NCBI RefSeq assembly: GCF_026239695.1
Contig: NZ_JAPIVS010000001.1
Location: 1-64,000, forward strand
Length of the DNA stretch: 64,000 nt
Origin: Pedobacter sp. MC2016-15
Lineage (GTDB): Bacteria; Bacteroidota; Bacteroidia; Sphingobacteriales; Sphingobacteriaceae
Direction: 5' to 3'
Shown here: piece by piece, positions 24,384-33,367 of the stretch
How positions within the stretch are numbered: position 1 is the first letter of the stretch
Layout: the number at the start of each line of letters is the position of its first letter
The notes under the pieces: generated by a model
The model's input: only the letters and a program-made list of their open reading frames with translations
Databases searched by the model: none
Told to the model about the DNA's origin: nothing
Program-made: the position numbers and the translations under genes

Positions 24384-24569
24384 ATGATAATAGGGCAAGC
24401 TATCTTATTTTGTATTATAATTAGCTATCTCATTTATGGTATCTCTAAAATTGTAAGCAATCAGAATCTGACGACTATGCACAAAATAGTTTGGATTACT
24501 TTTGTTTTAATGCTACCTGTAATTGGTACTTCAGCATACTTAAGAACTACTTTCAGGACGAGGGATTAA
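24384..24569 (+). CDS. Small two-helix membrane protein, PLDc_N-like
   Basis: 61 residues from ATG 24384; a TTG at 24342 would add 14 residues. Two membrane helices (IIGQAILFCIIISYLIYGI and VWITFVLMLPVIGTSAYL) with the spacing and the W-I-x-F-V-L-M-L-P-V-I-G-T pattern of the phospholipase D N-terminal membrane domain (PLDc_N), which occurs alone in many bacteria. Divergent from the membrane protein at 23848. Function unknown. Confidence 0.55.
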   Translation: MIIGQAILFCIIISYLIYGISKIVSNQNLTTMHKIVWITFVLMLPVIGTSAYLRTTFRTRD

Positions 24570-24624
24570 TTCAGTCATAGACTATATTGTGATGATATTT
24601 AATCTTTACTAAATCATCATTAAA

Positions 24625-24745
24625 TCCCAAAATCCCCCCGCGCATTTGCGGCCTACGGAACCCCTTCGCACAATGCCCGTCGCGCGTGTTCCCGTTTAGG
24701 GCATATACGGAGTGGTTGTCCTCAATTCCCTGCTTTTCAGTCTTT
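24625..24745. other. GC-rich segment without a convincing gene
   Basis: A short GC-rich patch inside an AT-rich islet, with several self-complementary blocks (CGGGAAC/GTTCCG, GGGC/GCCC). A minus-strand frame of 65 codons crosses it but looks translated by chance. It may be a remnant of a repeat or a structured RNA; nothing specific recognised. With the terminator, the small frame and repeat copy C it makes up the gap 24570-25078. Confidence 0.35.
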
Positions 24746-24772
24746 ACAGTGCACACCCTGCATATCATTATA

Positions 24773-24813
24773 AAAAAACATGCCCGACGAATGAATTTCG
24801 GGCATGTTTTTTT
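24773..24813 (-). terminator. Strong terminator hairpin, symmetrical
   Basis: AAAAAAACATGCCCGA (24773-24788) is the exact complement of TCGGGCATGTTTTTTT (24798-24813). It has T-runs on both strands. The only candidate transcript is the small minus-strand frame ending at 24857, 43 bases away. Confidence 0.85.
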
Positions 24814-24856
24814 ATCAAAGTAACCGGAATGATGATACTAGGCTGTAACGCGACGA

Positions 24857-24976
24857 TCAGATATCCTTTGTACATTGGTTAACCTTGAGCGCTTCTGGCT
24901 CAAGAGTTCTACCGATAAACATTTCCCTTAGTGGTGCCATGTCTTTACCCCCAAATTTACTCACCGGATCACTCAC
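24857..24976 (-). CDS. Possible 39-residue protein
   Basis: GTG at 24976 opens a frame of 39 codons ending with TGA at 24857-24859. The product has a balanced composition, starting MSDPVSKFGGKDMAPL and ending EALKVNQCTKDI. AAAAGGTG before the start could act as a weak ribosome site. A perfect terminator lies 43 bases downstream on the same strand, and the tRNA terminator lies just upstream, so it would be its own transcript. It also contains a hairpin (CTTGAGC/GCTCAAG). It may be the tail of a decayed gene. No family recognised. Confidence 0.35.
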   Translation of the reverse strand: MSDPVSKFGGKDMAPLREMFIGRTLEPEALKVNQCTKDI

Positions 24977-25020
24977 CTTTTAATGTGAATTTTAATGAAT
25001 TTTGAGTTTCCCTGTAAACG

Positions 25021-25078
25021 AAAAAACCCTGCTAATCTTATGATTGCAGGGTTTTACTCGTTGTGATGATAAATCTTG
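25021..25078 (-). terminator. tRNA-Lys terminator region, copy C of the repeat
   Basis: AAACCCTGC (25023-25031) pairs perfectly with GCAGGGTTT, with a T-run on the minus strand. This is the natural terminator of the tRNA-Lys at 25079 and the source of copies A and B. Confidence 0.85.
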
Positions 25079-25151
25079 TGATCCCGCTGGGATTCGAACC
25101 CAGGACCACTACATTAAAAGTGTAATGCTCTACCAGCTGAGCTACGGAATC
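25079..25151 (-). tRNA. tRNA-Lys (anticodon TTT), second copy
   Basis: The 73-base mature sequence is identical to the tRNA at 4940-5012 (anticodon loop CTTTTAA). Downstream DNA differs from that of the first copy. Its 3' end is partly duplicated at 23791-23802, which marks it as an integration target. The 296 bases between this tRNA and the next gene at 25448 are AT-rich and contain nothing recognisable apart from presumed promoters. Confidence 0.97.
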
Positions 25152-25447
25152 ATCATTCTTTTCAGAACTACTCTAAGCGTTTCCTTTTAAAGTGATGCAA
25201 ATATAGGAGTACAATCTATATACTGCAAATAAAAATATGGCATAACTTATAGTACCCTGATCCTAAGCCAGATTAATTGCATTTCGTGTTAAATAAACGT
25301 TAAATTCATACAGAAAACCGCGTTTTTAACACCTATCCAATCATTATCAACAATCATAAATTCATAAAAAAACTCATTATTTTCTAATAATTCTCCGAAC
25401 ACCTGCGCTGCTTTAAATTATATTTTGATATTTGGAGCAAATTCGAC

Positions 25448-25948
25448 ATGATGAACAAAGCCATATTTTTAGACCGTGATGGGGTACTGAACCACGAGAT
25501 TTACGATTATATCACCAGACTCGAAGATTTTGAAGTCCTGGAATATCAGATTCCACCTTTGAAAAGATTTTTTGATGAAGGATACTTACTGGTAGTAATT
25601 ACCAACCAGGGAGGAATCGCTTTAAACCGCTATACTGAAGAAACCCTTGCTGAGATGCACAAGATCCTCTTCAGGAAATTTGAGGAGCAGGGCGCAGAGA
25701 TTATCCATGCTTACTACTGTCCGCACCACCCAACAGTCTCGGGCGACTGTGAATGCAGGAAACCAAAATCAGGCATGTTGCTGGAAGCAATTGCAACATA
25801 CAATATTGATCCGGCAATGTCAGTGATGATCGGCGACAAACCACGAGATGTTGATGCCGCAAACGGAGCAGGAGTGAAGGGTATCCTGATTGCCCCGGAT
25901 GAACAGATTGACTATGAAAAAGTGAAGGCAGTCCTCGCCGGAGAATAA
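25448..25948 (+). CDS. gmhB: HAD phosphatase of the GmhB type (heptose 1,7-bisphosphate phosphatase)
   Basis: A 166-residue HAD-IIIA phosphatase. FLDRDGVLN (about 7-15) carries the nucleophile Asp9 and the acid/base Asp11; ITNQGGI is motif 2; the zinc loop CPHHP...CECRKPK (about 97-113) is diagnostic of the GmhB/histidinol-phosphatase group; MIGDKPRDVDAANGAG is motif 4. It should dephosphorylate a heptose or related sugar bisphosphate for LPS core synthesis. A closely related histidinol-phosphate role cannot be excluded from sequence. Single gene with its own terminator. Confidence 0.87.
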   Translation: MMNKAIFLDRDGVLNHEIYDYITRLEDFEVLEYQIPPLKRFFDEGYLLVVITNQGGIALNRYTEETLAEMHKILFRKFEEQGAEIIHAYYCPHHPTVSGDCECRKPKSGMLLEAIATYNIDPAMSVMIGDKPRDVDAANGAGVKGILIAPDEQIDYEKVKAVLAGE

Positions 25949-25981
25949 AAAAAGGGGCCTGAATATTCAGGCCCTTTTTTC
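25949..25981 (+). terminator. Terminator after gmhB, probably shared with fsa
   Basis: AAAGGGGCCTGAA pairs with TTCAGGCCCTTTT, with A-run and T-run on opposite sides, so it can act for both converging genes. Confidence 0.87.
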
Positions 25982-25999
25982 ATATATAATATAATAATA

Positions 26000-26671
26000 T
26001 TATCCTTTTGCTGCTGCTTCAGCTGCTTTTTTATGGTCAGCCAGGAAAGTAGCAAGACCGTTATCAGTTAATGGGTGTTTTAACAAACCTAAGATTGCTG
26101 ATAATGGACCAGTCATTACATCAGCACCTAATTTAGCGCAGCTGATGATATGCAACGGACCACGGATAGATGCAGCAAGAATTTCTGTTGGGTATCCGTA
26201 GTTGTCAAAAATTAAACGGATATCTTCGATCAGCGTCAAACCTTCAGAACCGATATCATCTAAACGGCCCAGGAATGGAGAAACGTAAGTAGCACCTGCT
26301 TTAGCAGCCAATAAAGCCTGACCAGCAGAGAAGATCAACGTACAGTTTGTTCTGATACCTTTAGAAGTGAAATATTTGATTGCTTTTACACCATCTTTGA
26401 TCATTGGAACTTTCACAACGATTTTAGCATCCAGCGCAGCTAAGGCTTCACCTTCTTTAATAATTTCTTCGTAAGTAGTAGAGATCACTTCAGCACTAAC
26501 TTTATCATCAACGATTGCACAAATTGCTTTGTAGTGGTTGATTACGTTTTGTTCGCCGGTGATACCTTCTTTAGCCATAAGGCTCGGGTTCGTAGTTACA
26601 CCATCTAAAATGCCAAGGTCCTGTGCCTCTTTGATTTGATCAAGATTAGCCGTGTCAATGAAAAATTTCAT
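26000..26671 (-). CDS. fsa: Transaldolase / fructose-6-phosphate aldolase
   Basis: A 223-residue TIM-barrel aldolase of the short transaldolase (TalC/Fsa) family. DGVTTNPSLMAKEG (about 23-36) and the Schiff-base Lys87 in IVVKVPM are present, along with TNCTLIFSAGQALLAAKAGA and YVSPFLGRLDD. It transfers or cleaves a dihydroxyacetone unit in the pentose phosphate pathway. Sequence alone does not separate transaldolase from F6P aldolase activity. Single gene on the minus strand, next to the SRP RNA gene. Confidence 0.9.
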   Translation of the reverse strand: MKFFIDTANLDQIKEAQDLGILDGVTTNPSLMAKEGITGEQNVINHYKAICAIVDDKVSAEVISTTYEEIIKEGEALAALDAKIVVKVPMIKDGVKAIKYFTSKGIRTNCTLIFSAGQALLAAKAGATYVSPFLGRLDDIGSEGLTLIEDIRLIFDNYGYPTEILAASIRGPLHIISCAKLGADVMTGPLSAILGLLKHPLTDNGLATFLADHKKAAEAAAKG

Positions 26672-26775
26672 GATTATATAATTTAGGGAAAAATAAACTG
26701 CGCAATAAATCGGCGGGTATTTTGAACGGAAGATTGTGCAATGAAAGCATAGTCAATCTGGAAAAAAATAAAAAA

Positions 26776-26874
26776 TGGGCAAGCAACCTTTATCGCACCG
26801 CTACAACCTTCTACCCTTGCTTCGTTCCCGCCCTGGGGGAGTTCAAAGGGAGCTGATCGTAAAGGACTTGCCCA
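26776..26874 (-). ncRNA. ffs: Signal recognition particle RNA (4.5S type)
   Basis: On the minus strand the segment folds as one long hairpin: TGGGCAAG at the 5' end pairs with CTTGCCCA at the 3' end, and CCTTTA with TAAAGG further in. The apex contains AGGGCG-GGAA-CGAAGCA, which fits the conserved SRP tip (GGAA tetraloop flanked by AGG and GAAGCA) that binds Ffh. A T-run follows the 3' end. Length is about 99 bases, usual for the short bacterial form. Frames that cross it in both directions are artefacts. Confidence 0.85.
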
Positions 26875-27266
26875 CTGCAAATGTAGCAAAAGAGTTTGGT
26901 CTGCAAAACCCAAAACAACTATTTTTAGCTATTTTTTGTACTTTTTGTGATAATGGATTGAGATTTAACGGGTTGTATTTTAATAAAAATTAATTATTCC
27001 ATGTTTGCACAGCTTTATACCATATAATCATGATTTCTCCAATTCAAGCCGTGTTTCAGGATAACTTCGTATATTTATTATATATATAGATGAGCTTACT
27101 ACAATCAACTTCCTGAATCGGGGGGGTAGAAACAGCTAATCAAAAATGAATCTAAATAAGCCGCTTACGTATTTTGTAATTTAGATAGCTATATATTGTC
27201 AATATGTTAAACAGGGGCGCTGGTTGTTACATAATTCTTTATTTTTCATAAAAAAATTGTGAATTT

Positions 27267-27287
27267 AACAATTTGAGAACAATTTGA
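27267..27287 (+). promoter_or_regulatory. Direct repeat upstream of gltB
   Basis: AACAATTTGA occurs twice, at 27267-27276 and 27278-27287, 11 bases apart (one helical turn), about 30 bases before the gltB start. It could be an operator or activator site. The 440 bases between the SRP gene and gltB otherwise contain only AT-rich DNA; a TATCTTAG box (27289-27296, one mismatch from TAnnTTTG) may be the -7 element. Confidence 0.35.
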
Positions 27288-27316
27288 TTATCTTAGTGTT
27301 TCGAATACATTAAGAT

Positions 27317-30300
27317 ATGGAACAAATAGAAGAGAATCAAGGCTTATATAACTCAAGCTTTGAACACGATGCCTGCGGTATTGGTTTTGTTGCTCACGTG
27401 AAAGGAAGAAAATCCCAGCAAATTATTTCTGATGCCATTACTATTTTAGAGAAGCTTGACCACCGGGGTGCTGTTGGTGCTGAGATTAATACCGGCGATG
27501 GTGCAGGTATTATGATCCAGGTTCCACACGAATTCTTATATGATGAGTGCCTTAAGATAGGATTCAGTTTGAATCAGTCGGGCGACTACGGAGTAGGGAT
27601 GTTGTTCCTTCCAAAGGACGTCAGAGCCAGAGAAGAAAGCAGAGAGATTATTTACCGCGTAGCTGAAAAGCTGAACCTGGAAGTATTAGGTTTTAGAAAG
27701 GTAAACACCAATCCTGATGGTATTGGTAATATGGCCCTTTCAGTAGAGCCGGAAATGGAACAGGTATTTATTGCCCGTCCAGACCATATCGCTGCCGGTG
27801 CTGATTTTGAACGTAAGCTGTACGTTCTTAAAAACTATTTGACTAAAACGATTCTTAACACCGTGAAGGGTATCAAAGGTGATTTCTATATCGCCTCATT
27901 CTCCTCACGTACTATAGTATATAAAGGACAGCTGACTTCAATGCAGGTGCGTACCTATTTCACTGAACTCAGTGATAAGAGGGTGGTATCCGCTTTTGGT
28001 CTGGTGCACTCGAGGTTTGCTACCAACACGTTCCCTTCGTGGCGTCTGGCGCAGCCTTTCCGCTATATCGCCCATAATGGCGAGATCAACACCCTGCAGG
28101 GTAACCTGAACTGGTTCCGTGCAAGTGTACGCTCTTTTGCTTCGAGCTATTTCACTACCGAAGAACTGAACATGCTGCTGCCGTTTATCGATGAAACACA
28201 GTCCGATTCTGGCTGTCTTGATAACGTGGTAGAATTACTGATGCACTCCGGTCGCTCATTACCTCACGTAATGATGATGCTGATCCCAGAAGCTTGGGAC
28301 GGCAACGAGGACATGGACGAGCTGAAAGCTGCTTTCTATAAATACCATGCTACTTTAATGGAGCCCTGGGACGGACCTGCTGCAATTGCCTTCACTGATG
28401 GAAATATCATTGGTGGTACGCTTGACAGAAATGGTTTACGCCCGGCACGTTACGCCATCACTAAAGATGACCGTGTGATCATGGCTTCTGAATCTGGTGT
28501 TCTGGCACTTGATCAAAGTCAGGTGATAGAAAAAGGCCGTTTAACACCAGGAAAAATGTTCGTGGTAGATATGGAAGAAGGCCGTATCATCAGTGATGTA
28601 GAGATTAAAAATAAAGTATGCAGCAGCCGTCCGTATGGCGACTGGATCAATCAATACCAGATCCGTCTGGAAGAACTTTCTGATCCAAGGGTTGTATTTA
28701 CAGGTTTATCTCAGGAGTCTATCTTCAAGTACCACCAGGTGTTTGGTTATACCAGGGAAGATATCGACCTGGTGATTAAACCAATGGCGCTGGAAGCCAA
28801 GGAAGCAATCGGCTCTATGGGTACGGATATTCCTCTGGCGATCCTTTCACAGAAACCACAACACCTTTCATCATACTTTAAGCAGCTATTTGCACAGGTA
28901 ACCAACCCGCCAATTGACCCGATCAGGGAAAAAGTGGTGATGAGTCTTGCAGGCTTTATGGGTAACAACGGAAACCTGCTCGAGGAAAATGCGATGCACT
29001 GTCATTGTGTAGGGATCAAACATCCGATACTGACCAACCTTGAGCTTGAAAAAGTACGTAGTATCGATACTGGTGTATTCCAGTCGAAAACGCTGCAGAC
29101 TTACTTCCGTGCGGACGGTAAAGCAGGTTCACTTGCTAAAGGCCTCGACCGCCTTTGCCGCTATGCAGTAGATGCGGTGGAAGATGGTTTCCAGGTGATT
29201 GTATTATCTGACCGAGCGCTCGACTCTGAGCATGCGGCGATTCCTTCATTGCTTGCTGTATCTGCAGTACACCACCACCTGATCCGTAAAGGATACCGTG
29301 GAGCGGTAGGACTGGTTGTAGAGGCTGGTGACGTATGGGAAGTTCACCACTTTGCTACACTGATCGGTTTCGGTGCAACAGCAGTTAACCCTTACCTGGC
29401 GCTGGAAACGATTACTGGAATGGACAAGGAGTCTGGTATTCCGGCAGAAAAACTGATTCAAAACTATATCTATGCCATCAACAGCGGCTTGCTGAAGATC
29501 TTCTCTAAAATGGGAATCTCTACACTGCAGTCGTACCATGGTGCACAGATCTTTGAAATATTGGGTATCCACAAAAACGTGGTTGACAACTACTTTACGG
29601 GTGCGGTTTCACGTATCGGTGGTTTAGGTCTCGATGAGATCGCCCGCGAAACGCTGATCAAACACAACAGGATCTTCGGTGCACACACACGTCCGGATGC
29701 AATCCTTCCGACAGGTGGTAACTATAAATGGAGAAGAAAAGGGGAGCAACATTTGTTTAACCCGCAAACGATCCACTTATTGCAGAATGCAACGCGTAAA
29801 AACGATTACAACATCTTTAAACAATACAGTAAACTGGTAAATGAGCAGGGCAAACAGGCCTTTACTATCCGTGGTTTATTTGAGTTTAACTACAACCGTC
29901 CATCTGTACCATTGCAGGAGGTAGAATCTTCTGAAAATATATTAAAACGTTTTGCTACAGGAGCGATGTCATTTGGCTCGATCTCTCATGAAGCACACTC
30001 TACACTGGCTATCGCGATGAACCGCATCGGCGGAAAGAGCAACACAGGTGAGGGTGGTGAAGACGAGCTAAGATATGAAACAATGGAGAACGGTGATTCT
30101 ATGCGTTCTTCGATCAAGCAGATTGCTTCGGCACGTTTCGGGGTGACCAGCAACTACCTGACCAACGCTGATGAATTGCAGATTAAAATGGCGCAGGGTG
30201 CGAAACCAGGTGAAGGCGGACAGCTGCCGGGCCACAAGGTGGACGACTGGATTGCCAAGACTCGTCACGCAACTCCTGGAGTAGGTTTAATTTCTCCTCC

Positions 30301-31828
30301 TCCGCACCACGATATTTATTCAATCGAAGATTTGGCTCAGCTGATCTTCGACCTTAAAAATGCAAACCGCGCCGCACGCATCAACGTGAAACTGGTTTCT
30401 AAAGCAGGAGTAGGTACGATTGCAGCCGGTGTAGCGAAAGCACATGCCGATGTGATCCTGATCTCAGGATTTGATGGCGGAACGGGAGCTTCTCCTTTAA
30501 CTTCAGTACAGCACGCTGGTCTGCCATGGGAACTTGGATTGGCAGAAGCACACCAGACCTTAGTGAAAAACCGTCTGCGCAGCAGGGTAGTATTACAAGG
30601 TGACGGTCAGCTGAAAACCGGACGTGATATCGCTATCGCTGCCTTGCTGGGAGCTGAAGAATGGGGTGTAGCTACAGCAGCCTTAGTGACCGCAGGTTGT
30701 ATCATGATGCGTAAGTGTCACCTGAATACTTGTCCTGTAGGAGTTGCTACGCAAGATCCTGAGCTGAGAAAACTCTTTACAGGTGATCCTGACCATGTAG
30801 TAAACTTGTTCCGTTTCCTGGCGGAAGAGCTGCGCGAGATCATGGCTGAATTAGGTTTCAGAACGATTGAGGAAATGGTAGGTCAGTCAGATTCACTTCA
30901 GGTTCGTCCGATTGCTGATGAGCACTGGAAACTGAAAAATATTGATTTGTCAGCGATCTTATTCAAGGCACCTGATACCGGCGTAAGCTTATACAATACT
31001 GAAACACAGGATCATGGTATCGATCACGTACTGGATCACCAGCTGATTGCAGCAGCACAGCCGGCATTATTAAACAAAGAACCTGTATTCCAGACCTTCG
31101 AAGTGAAAAACACTGACCGCGCAATCGGTACGATGTTATCAAACGAAGTGTCTAAAATATACAAAGGCACAGGATTGCCTGCTGATACGATCAACTTCAA
31201 ATTCCATGGTTCTGCAGGACAAAGCTTCGGTGGTTTCGCTGCCAGAGGTATTTCCCTGGAGCTGGAAGGTGAAGGAAATGACTACGTAGGTAAAGGTTTA
31301 TCGGGTGCACGTATCTCGATCTATCCTTTCAAAGAGGTAAACTACGTTCCTGAGCAAAACATCATCCTGGGTAACGTTGCCTTGTACGGAGCTACTTCAG
31401 GAGAGCTTTTTGCCAGAGGTTTGGCAGGAGAGCGTTTCGCAGTAAGGAACTCTGGTGCTACAGCAGTTATCGAAGGACTGGGCGACCATGGTTGTGAGTA
31501 TATGACTGGTGGTGAGGTGCTGGTACTCGGAAATACAGGCAGCAACTTTGCCGCAGGTATGAGTGGTGGTATTGCCTGGGTATACGATGTGAATGGTGAT
31601 TTCCCTAACAAATGCAACAAGGAAATGGTTGACCTTGATCCGTTGAATGAGGAAGATGAATTGCGCATTAATAGCTTGTTGAAAAAACATATTCAGTTAA
31701 CAAAAAGTAAGTTAGCAGAGTTTATCTTAAGCGACTGGGCAACTCAATCGGCACATTTCATCAAAGTATTCCCTAAAGAGTACAAAGCAGTTTTATTAAA
31801 AAGAAGCAATAAAGTTAAAACATCATAA
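27317..31828 (+). CDS. gltB: Glutamate synthase, large subunit
   Basis: A 1503-residue enzyme with all expected domains: N-terminal glutaminase (class II amidotransferase) with Cys20 in DACGIGF, which becomes the N-terminal nucleophile after a 19-residue propeptide is removed; the central domain; the FMN-binding synthase barrel with GEGGED and SKAGVGTIAAGVAKAHAD; the CHLNTCPVGVATQ segment with the 3Fe-4S cysteines; and the C-terminal beta-helix domain (GTGLPADTINFKFHGSAGQSF onward). It makes glutamate from 2-oxoglutarate and glutamine. It is followed by gltD after 2 bases. Confidence 0.98.
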   Translation: MEQIEENQGLYNSSFEHDACGIGFVAHVKGRKSQQIISDAITILEKLDHRGAVGAEINTGDGAGIMIQVPHEFLYDECLKIGFSLNQSGDYGVGMLFLPKDVRAREESREIIYRVAEKLNLEVLGFRKVNTNPDGIGNMALSVEPEMEQVFIARPDHIAAGADFERKLYVLKNYLTKTILNTVKGIKGDFYIASFSSRTIVYKGQLTSMQVRTYFTELSDKRVVSAFGLVHSRFATNTFPSWRLAQPFRYIAHNGEINTLQGNLNWFRASVRSFASSYFTTEELNMLLPFIDETQSDSGCLDNVVELLMHSGRSLPHVMMMLIPEAWDGNEDMDELKAAFYKYHATLMEPWDGPAAIAFTDGNIIGGTLDRNGLRPARYAITKDDRVIMASESGVLALDQSQVIEKGRLTPGKMFVVDMEEGRIISDVEIKNKVCSSRPYGDWINQYQIRLEELSDPRVVFTGLSQESIFKYHQVFGYTREDIDLVIKPMALEAKEAIGSMGTDIPLAILSQKPQHLSSYFKQLFAQVTNPPIDPIREKVVMSLAGFMGNNGNLLEENAMHCHCVGIKHPILTNLELEKVRSIDTGVFQSKTLQTYFRADGKAGSLAKGLDRLCRYAVDAVEDGFQVIVLSDRALDSEHAAIPSLLAVSAVHHHLIRKGYRGAVGLVVEAGDVWEVHHFATLIGFGATAVNPYLALETITGMDKESGIPAEKLIQNYIYAINSGLLKIFSKMGISTLQSYHGAQIFEILGIHKNVVDNYFTGAVSRIGGLGLDEIARETLIKHNRIFGAHTRPDAILPTGGNYKWRRKGEQHLFNPQTIHLLQNATRKNDYNIFKQYSKLVNEQGKQAFTIRGLFEFNYNRPSVPLQEVESSENILKRFATGAMSFGSISHEAHSTLAIAMNRIGGKSNTGEGGEDELRYETMENGDSMRSSIKQIASARFGVTSNYLTNADELQIKMAQGAKPGEGGQLPGHKVDDWIAKTRHATPGVGLISPPPHHDIYSIEDLAQLIFDLKNANRAARINVKLVSKAGVGTIAAGVAKAHADVILISGFDGGTGASPLTSVQHAGLPWELGLAEAHQTLVKNRLRSRVVLQGDGQLKTGRDIAIAALLGAEEWGVATAALVTAGCIMMRKCHLNTCPVGVATQDPELRKLFTGDPDHVVNLFRFLAEELREIMAELGFRTIEEMVGQSDSLQVRPIADEHWKLKNIDLSAILFKAPDTGVSLYNTETQDHGIDHVLDHQLIAAAQPALLNKEPVFQTFEVKNTDRAIGTMLSNEVSKIYKGTGLPADTINFKFHGSAGQSFGGFAARGISLELEGEGNDYVGKGLSGARISIYPFKEVNYVPEQNIILGNVALYGATSGELFARGLAGERFAVRNSGATAVIEGLGDHGCEYMTGGEVLVLGNTGSNFAAGMSGGIAWVYDVNGDFPNKCNKEMVDLDPLNEEDELRINSLLKKHIQLTKSKLAEFILSDWATQSAHFIKVFPKEYKAVLLKRSNKVKTS

Positions 31829-31830
31829 TA

Positions 31831-33297
31831 ATGGGAAAAGTAACCGGATTTTTAGAATATGAGAGAACTTCTCCTGCAAAACAAGATCCTCAGGCTCGTT
31901 TAAAACACTACAATGAATTTGTAGTTGCTTTTGAGCAGGAGCAGGTTAAACAGGAAGGTGCACGTTGTATGGATTGCGGCGTTCCGTTCTGCCAGTCGGG
32001 CTGCCCGCTGGGAAATGTTATTCCTGAATTTAACGAAGCCGTATATAAAGGAGAATGGGAGCTGGCATCAAGCATTTTGCTGAGCACCAATAACTTCCCT
32101 GAGTTTACAGGCAGGATATGTCCTGCTCCATGTGAGTCGGCCTGCGTATTGGGTATCAATAAATCACCAGTTTCTATCGAGGAAATTGAAAAACATATCA
32201 TTGAAATTGCTTTTGCAAAAGGATATATCAAAGCAGAACCACCGCTGATCCGTACAGGTAAAAAGGTTGCCGTAATTGGCTCCGGACCTGCGGGACTTGC
32301 AGCAGCGGCGCAGCTGAACAAAGCAGGACACGAGGTTGTCGTTTACGAACGTGATGACAGACCGGGTGGATTGTTAAACTATGGTATTCCTGATTTCAAA
32401 TTACAGAAAGATGTAGTAAGCAGAAGGATCAGCCTGATGGAAAAAGAAGGCATTGAGTTTAAATGTAACTCCAACGTAGGAGTGAACGTAGAGCTGAATA
32501 CTTTACTGAGAGATTTCCAGTCGATCGTTCTTGCTGGTGGTTCAACCATTCCGCGTGATCTCCCTGCAAAAGGACGTGAAGCCAAAGGTGTACATTTTGC
32601 GATGGACTTCCTAAAACAACAAAACAAACGCGTTGCAGGAATCTCCTTTGAGCAGGAAGCCATCTCTGCGACAGGTAAAGACGTTATCGTGATCGGTGGT
32701 GGTGATACAGGATCTGACTGTGTGGGAACTTCTAACCGTCAGGGTGCACGTTCTGTAATGCAGTTTGAGATTATGCCAAAACCAGGTACTGCACGTACTT
32801 CAAACATGCCATGGCCAACATTCCCCACCTTACTGAAAGTAACTACTTCTCATGAGGAAGGTTGCGAAAGAGCCTGGGGTGTAAATACCAAAGAGTTCTT
32901 AAAGGATGAAGAAGGTAACCTTAAAGGTATCCTGGTAGTAGATGTAGAATGGGAAATCGATCCTTCGGGCAGACCATTAAACTTCAAAGAAGTTGCCGGC
33001 ACTGAGCGCGAGTTACCTTGTCAGCTGATTTTACTGGCGATGGGTTTCCTGCATCCTCAGAAAGAAGGGCTGATTGAAAAGTTAGGGGTAGAACTTGATG
33101 CACGCGGAAACGTGAAAGCTGAAGAGGGTAAATTCCAGACCAATATTGCGAAGATCTTTGCAGCGGGAGATATGAGAAGAGGACAATCTTTAGTAGTTTG
33201 GGCAATCTCTGAAGGCAGAGAAACGGCGAGAAAAGTGGATATGTACCTGATGGGCTCAAGCAGACTCGCCACAAAAGACGGCATTCCTTATGCATAG
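31831..33297 (+). CDS. gltD: Glutamate synthase, small subunit
   Basis: A 488-residue NADPH-oxidising subunit. The N-terminal 4Fe-4S region has CMDCGVPFC and CPLGN, then CPAPCESAC; the FAD site is VIGSGPAGLAAAAQL (about 149-163); the NADPH site is VIGGGDTGSDCVG (about 286-298); the C-terminal FAD motif is FAAGDMRRGQSLV. It delivers electrons to GltB. It is translationally coupled to gltB by a 2-base gap and ends at a strong terminator. Confidence 0.98.
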   Translation: MGKVTGFLEYERTSPAKQDPQARLKHYNEFVVAFEQEQVKQEGARCMDCGVPFCQSGCPLGNVIPEFNEAVYKGEWELASSILLSTNNFPEFTGRICPAPCESACVLGINKSPVSIEEIEKHIIEIAFAKGYIKAEPPLIRTGKKVAVIGSGPAGLAAAAQLNKAGHEVVVYERDDRPGGLLNYGIPDFKLQKDVVSRRISLMEKEGIEFKCNSNVGVNVELNTLLRDFQSIVLAGGSTIPRDLPAKGREAKGVHFAMDFLKQQNKRVAGISFEQEAISATGKDVIVIGGGDTGSDCVGTSNRQGARSVMQFEIMPKPGTARTSNMPWPTFPTLLKVTTSHEEGCERAWGVNTKEFLKDEEGNLKGILVVDVEWEIDPSGRPLNFKEVAGTERELPCQLILLAMGFLHPQKEGLIEKLGVELDARGNVKAEEGKFQTNIAKIFAAGDMRRGQSLVVWAISEGRETARKVDMYLMGSSRLATKDGIPYA

Positions 33298-33329
33298 TAT
33301 ATAGTATTAACTTTACATTAGTACTAACC

Positions 33330-33363
33330 AAAAAAGCACCGGGAATTTCCCGGTGCTTTTTTT
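33330..33363 (+). terminator. Terminator between gltD and the SpoU methyltransferase gene
   Basis: AAGCACCGGGAA pairs with TTCCCGGTGCTT with A- and T-runs at the ends; it suits both converging transcripts. Confidence 0.88.
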
Positions 33364-33367
33364 ATAA

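Noticed and set aside
24571..24768. 65-codon minus-strand protein
   Set aside because: It crosses a GC-rich, self-complementary patch and has no typical start context or domain; likely a chance frame.
26683..26993. Two overlapping small proteins around the SRP RNA
   Set aside because: Both frames follow the SRP hairpin and are explained by the RNA gene.
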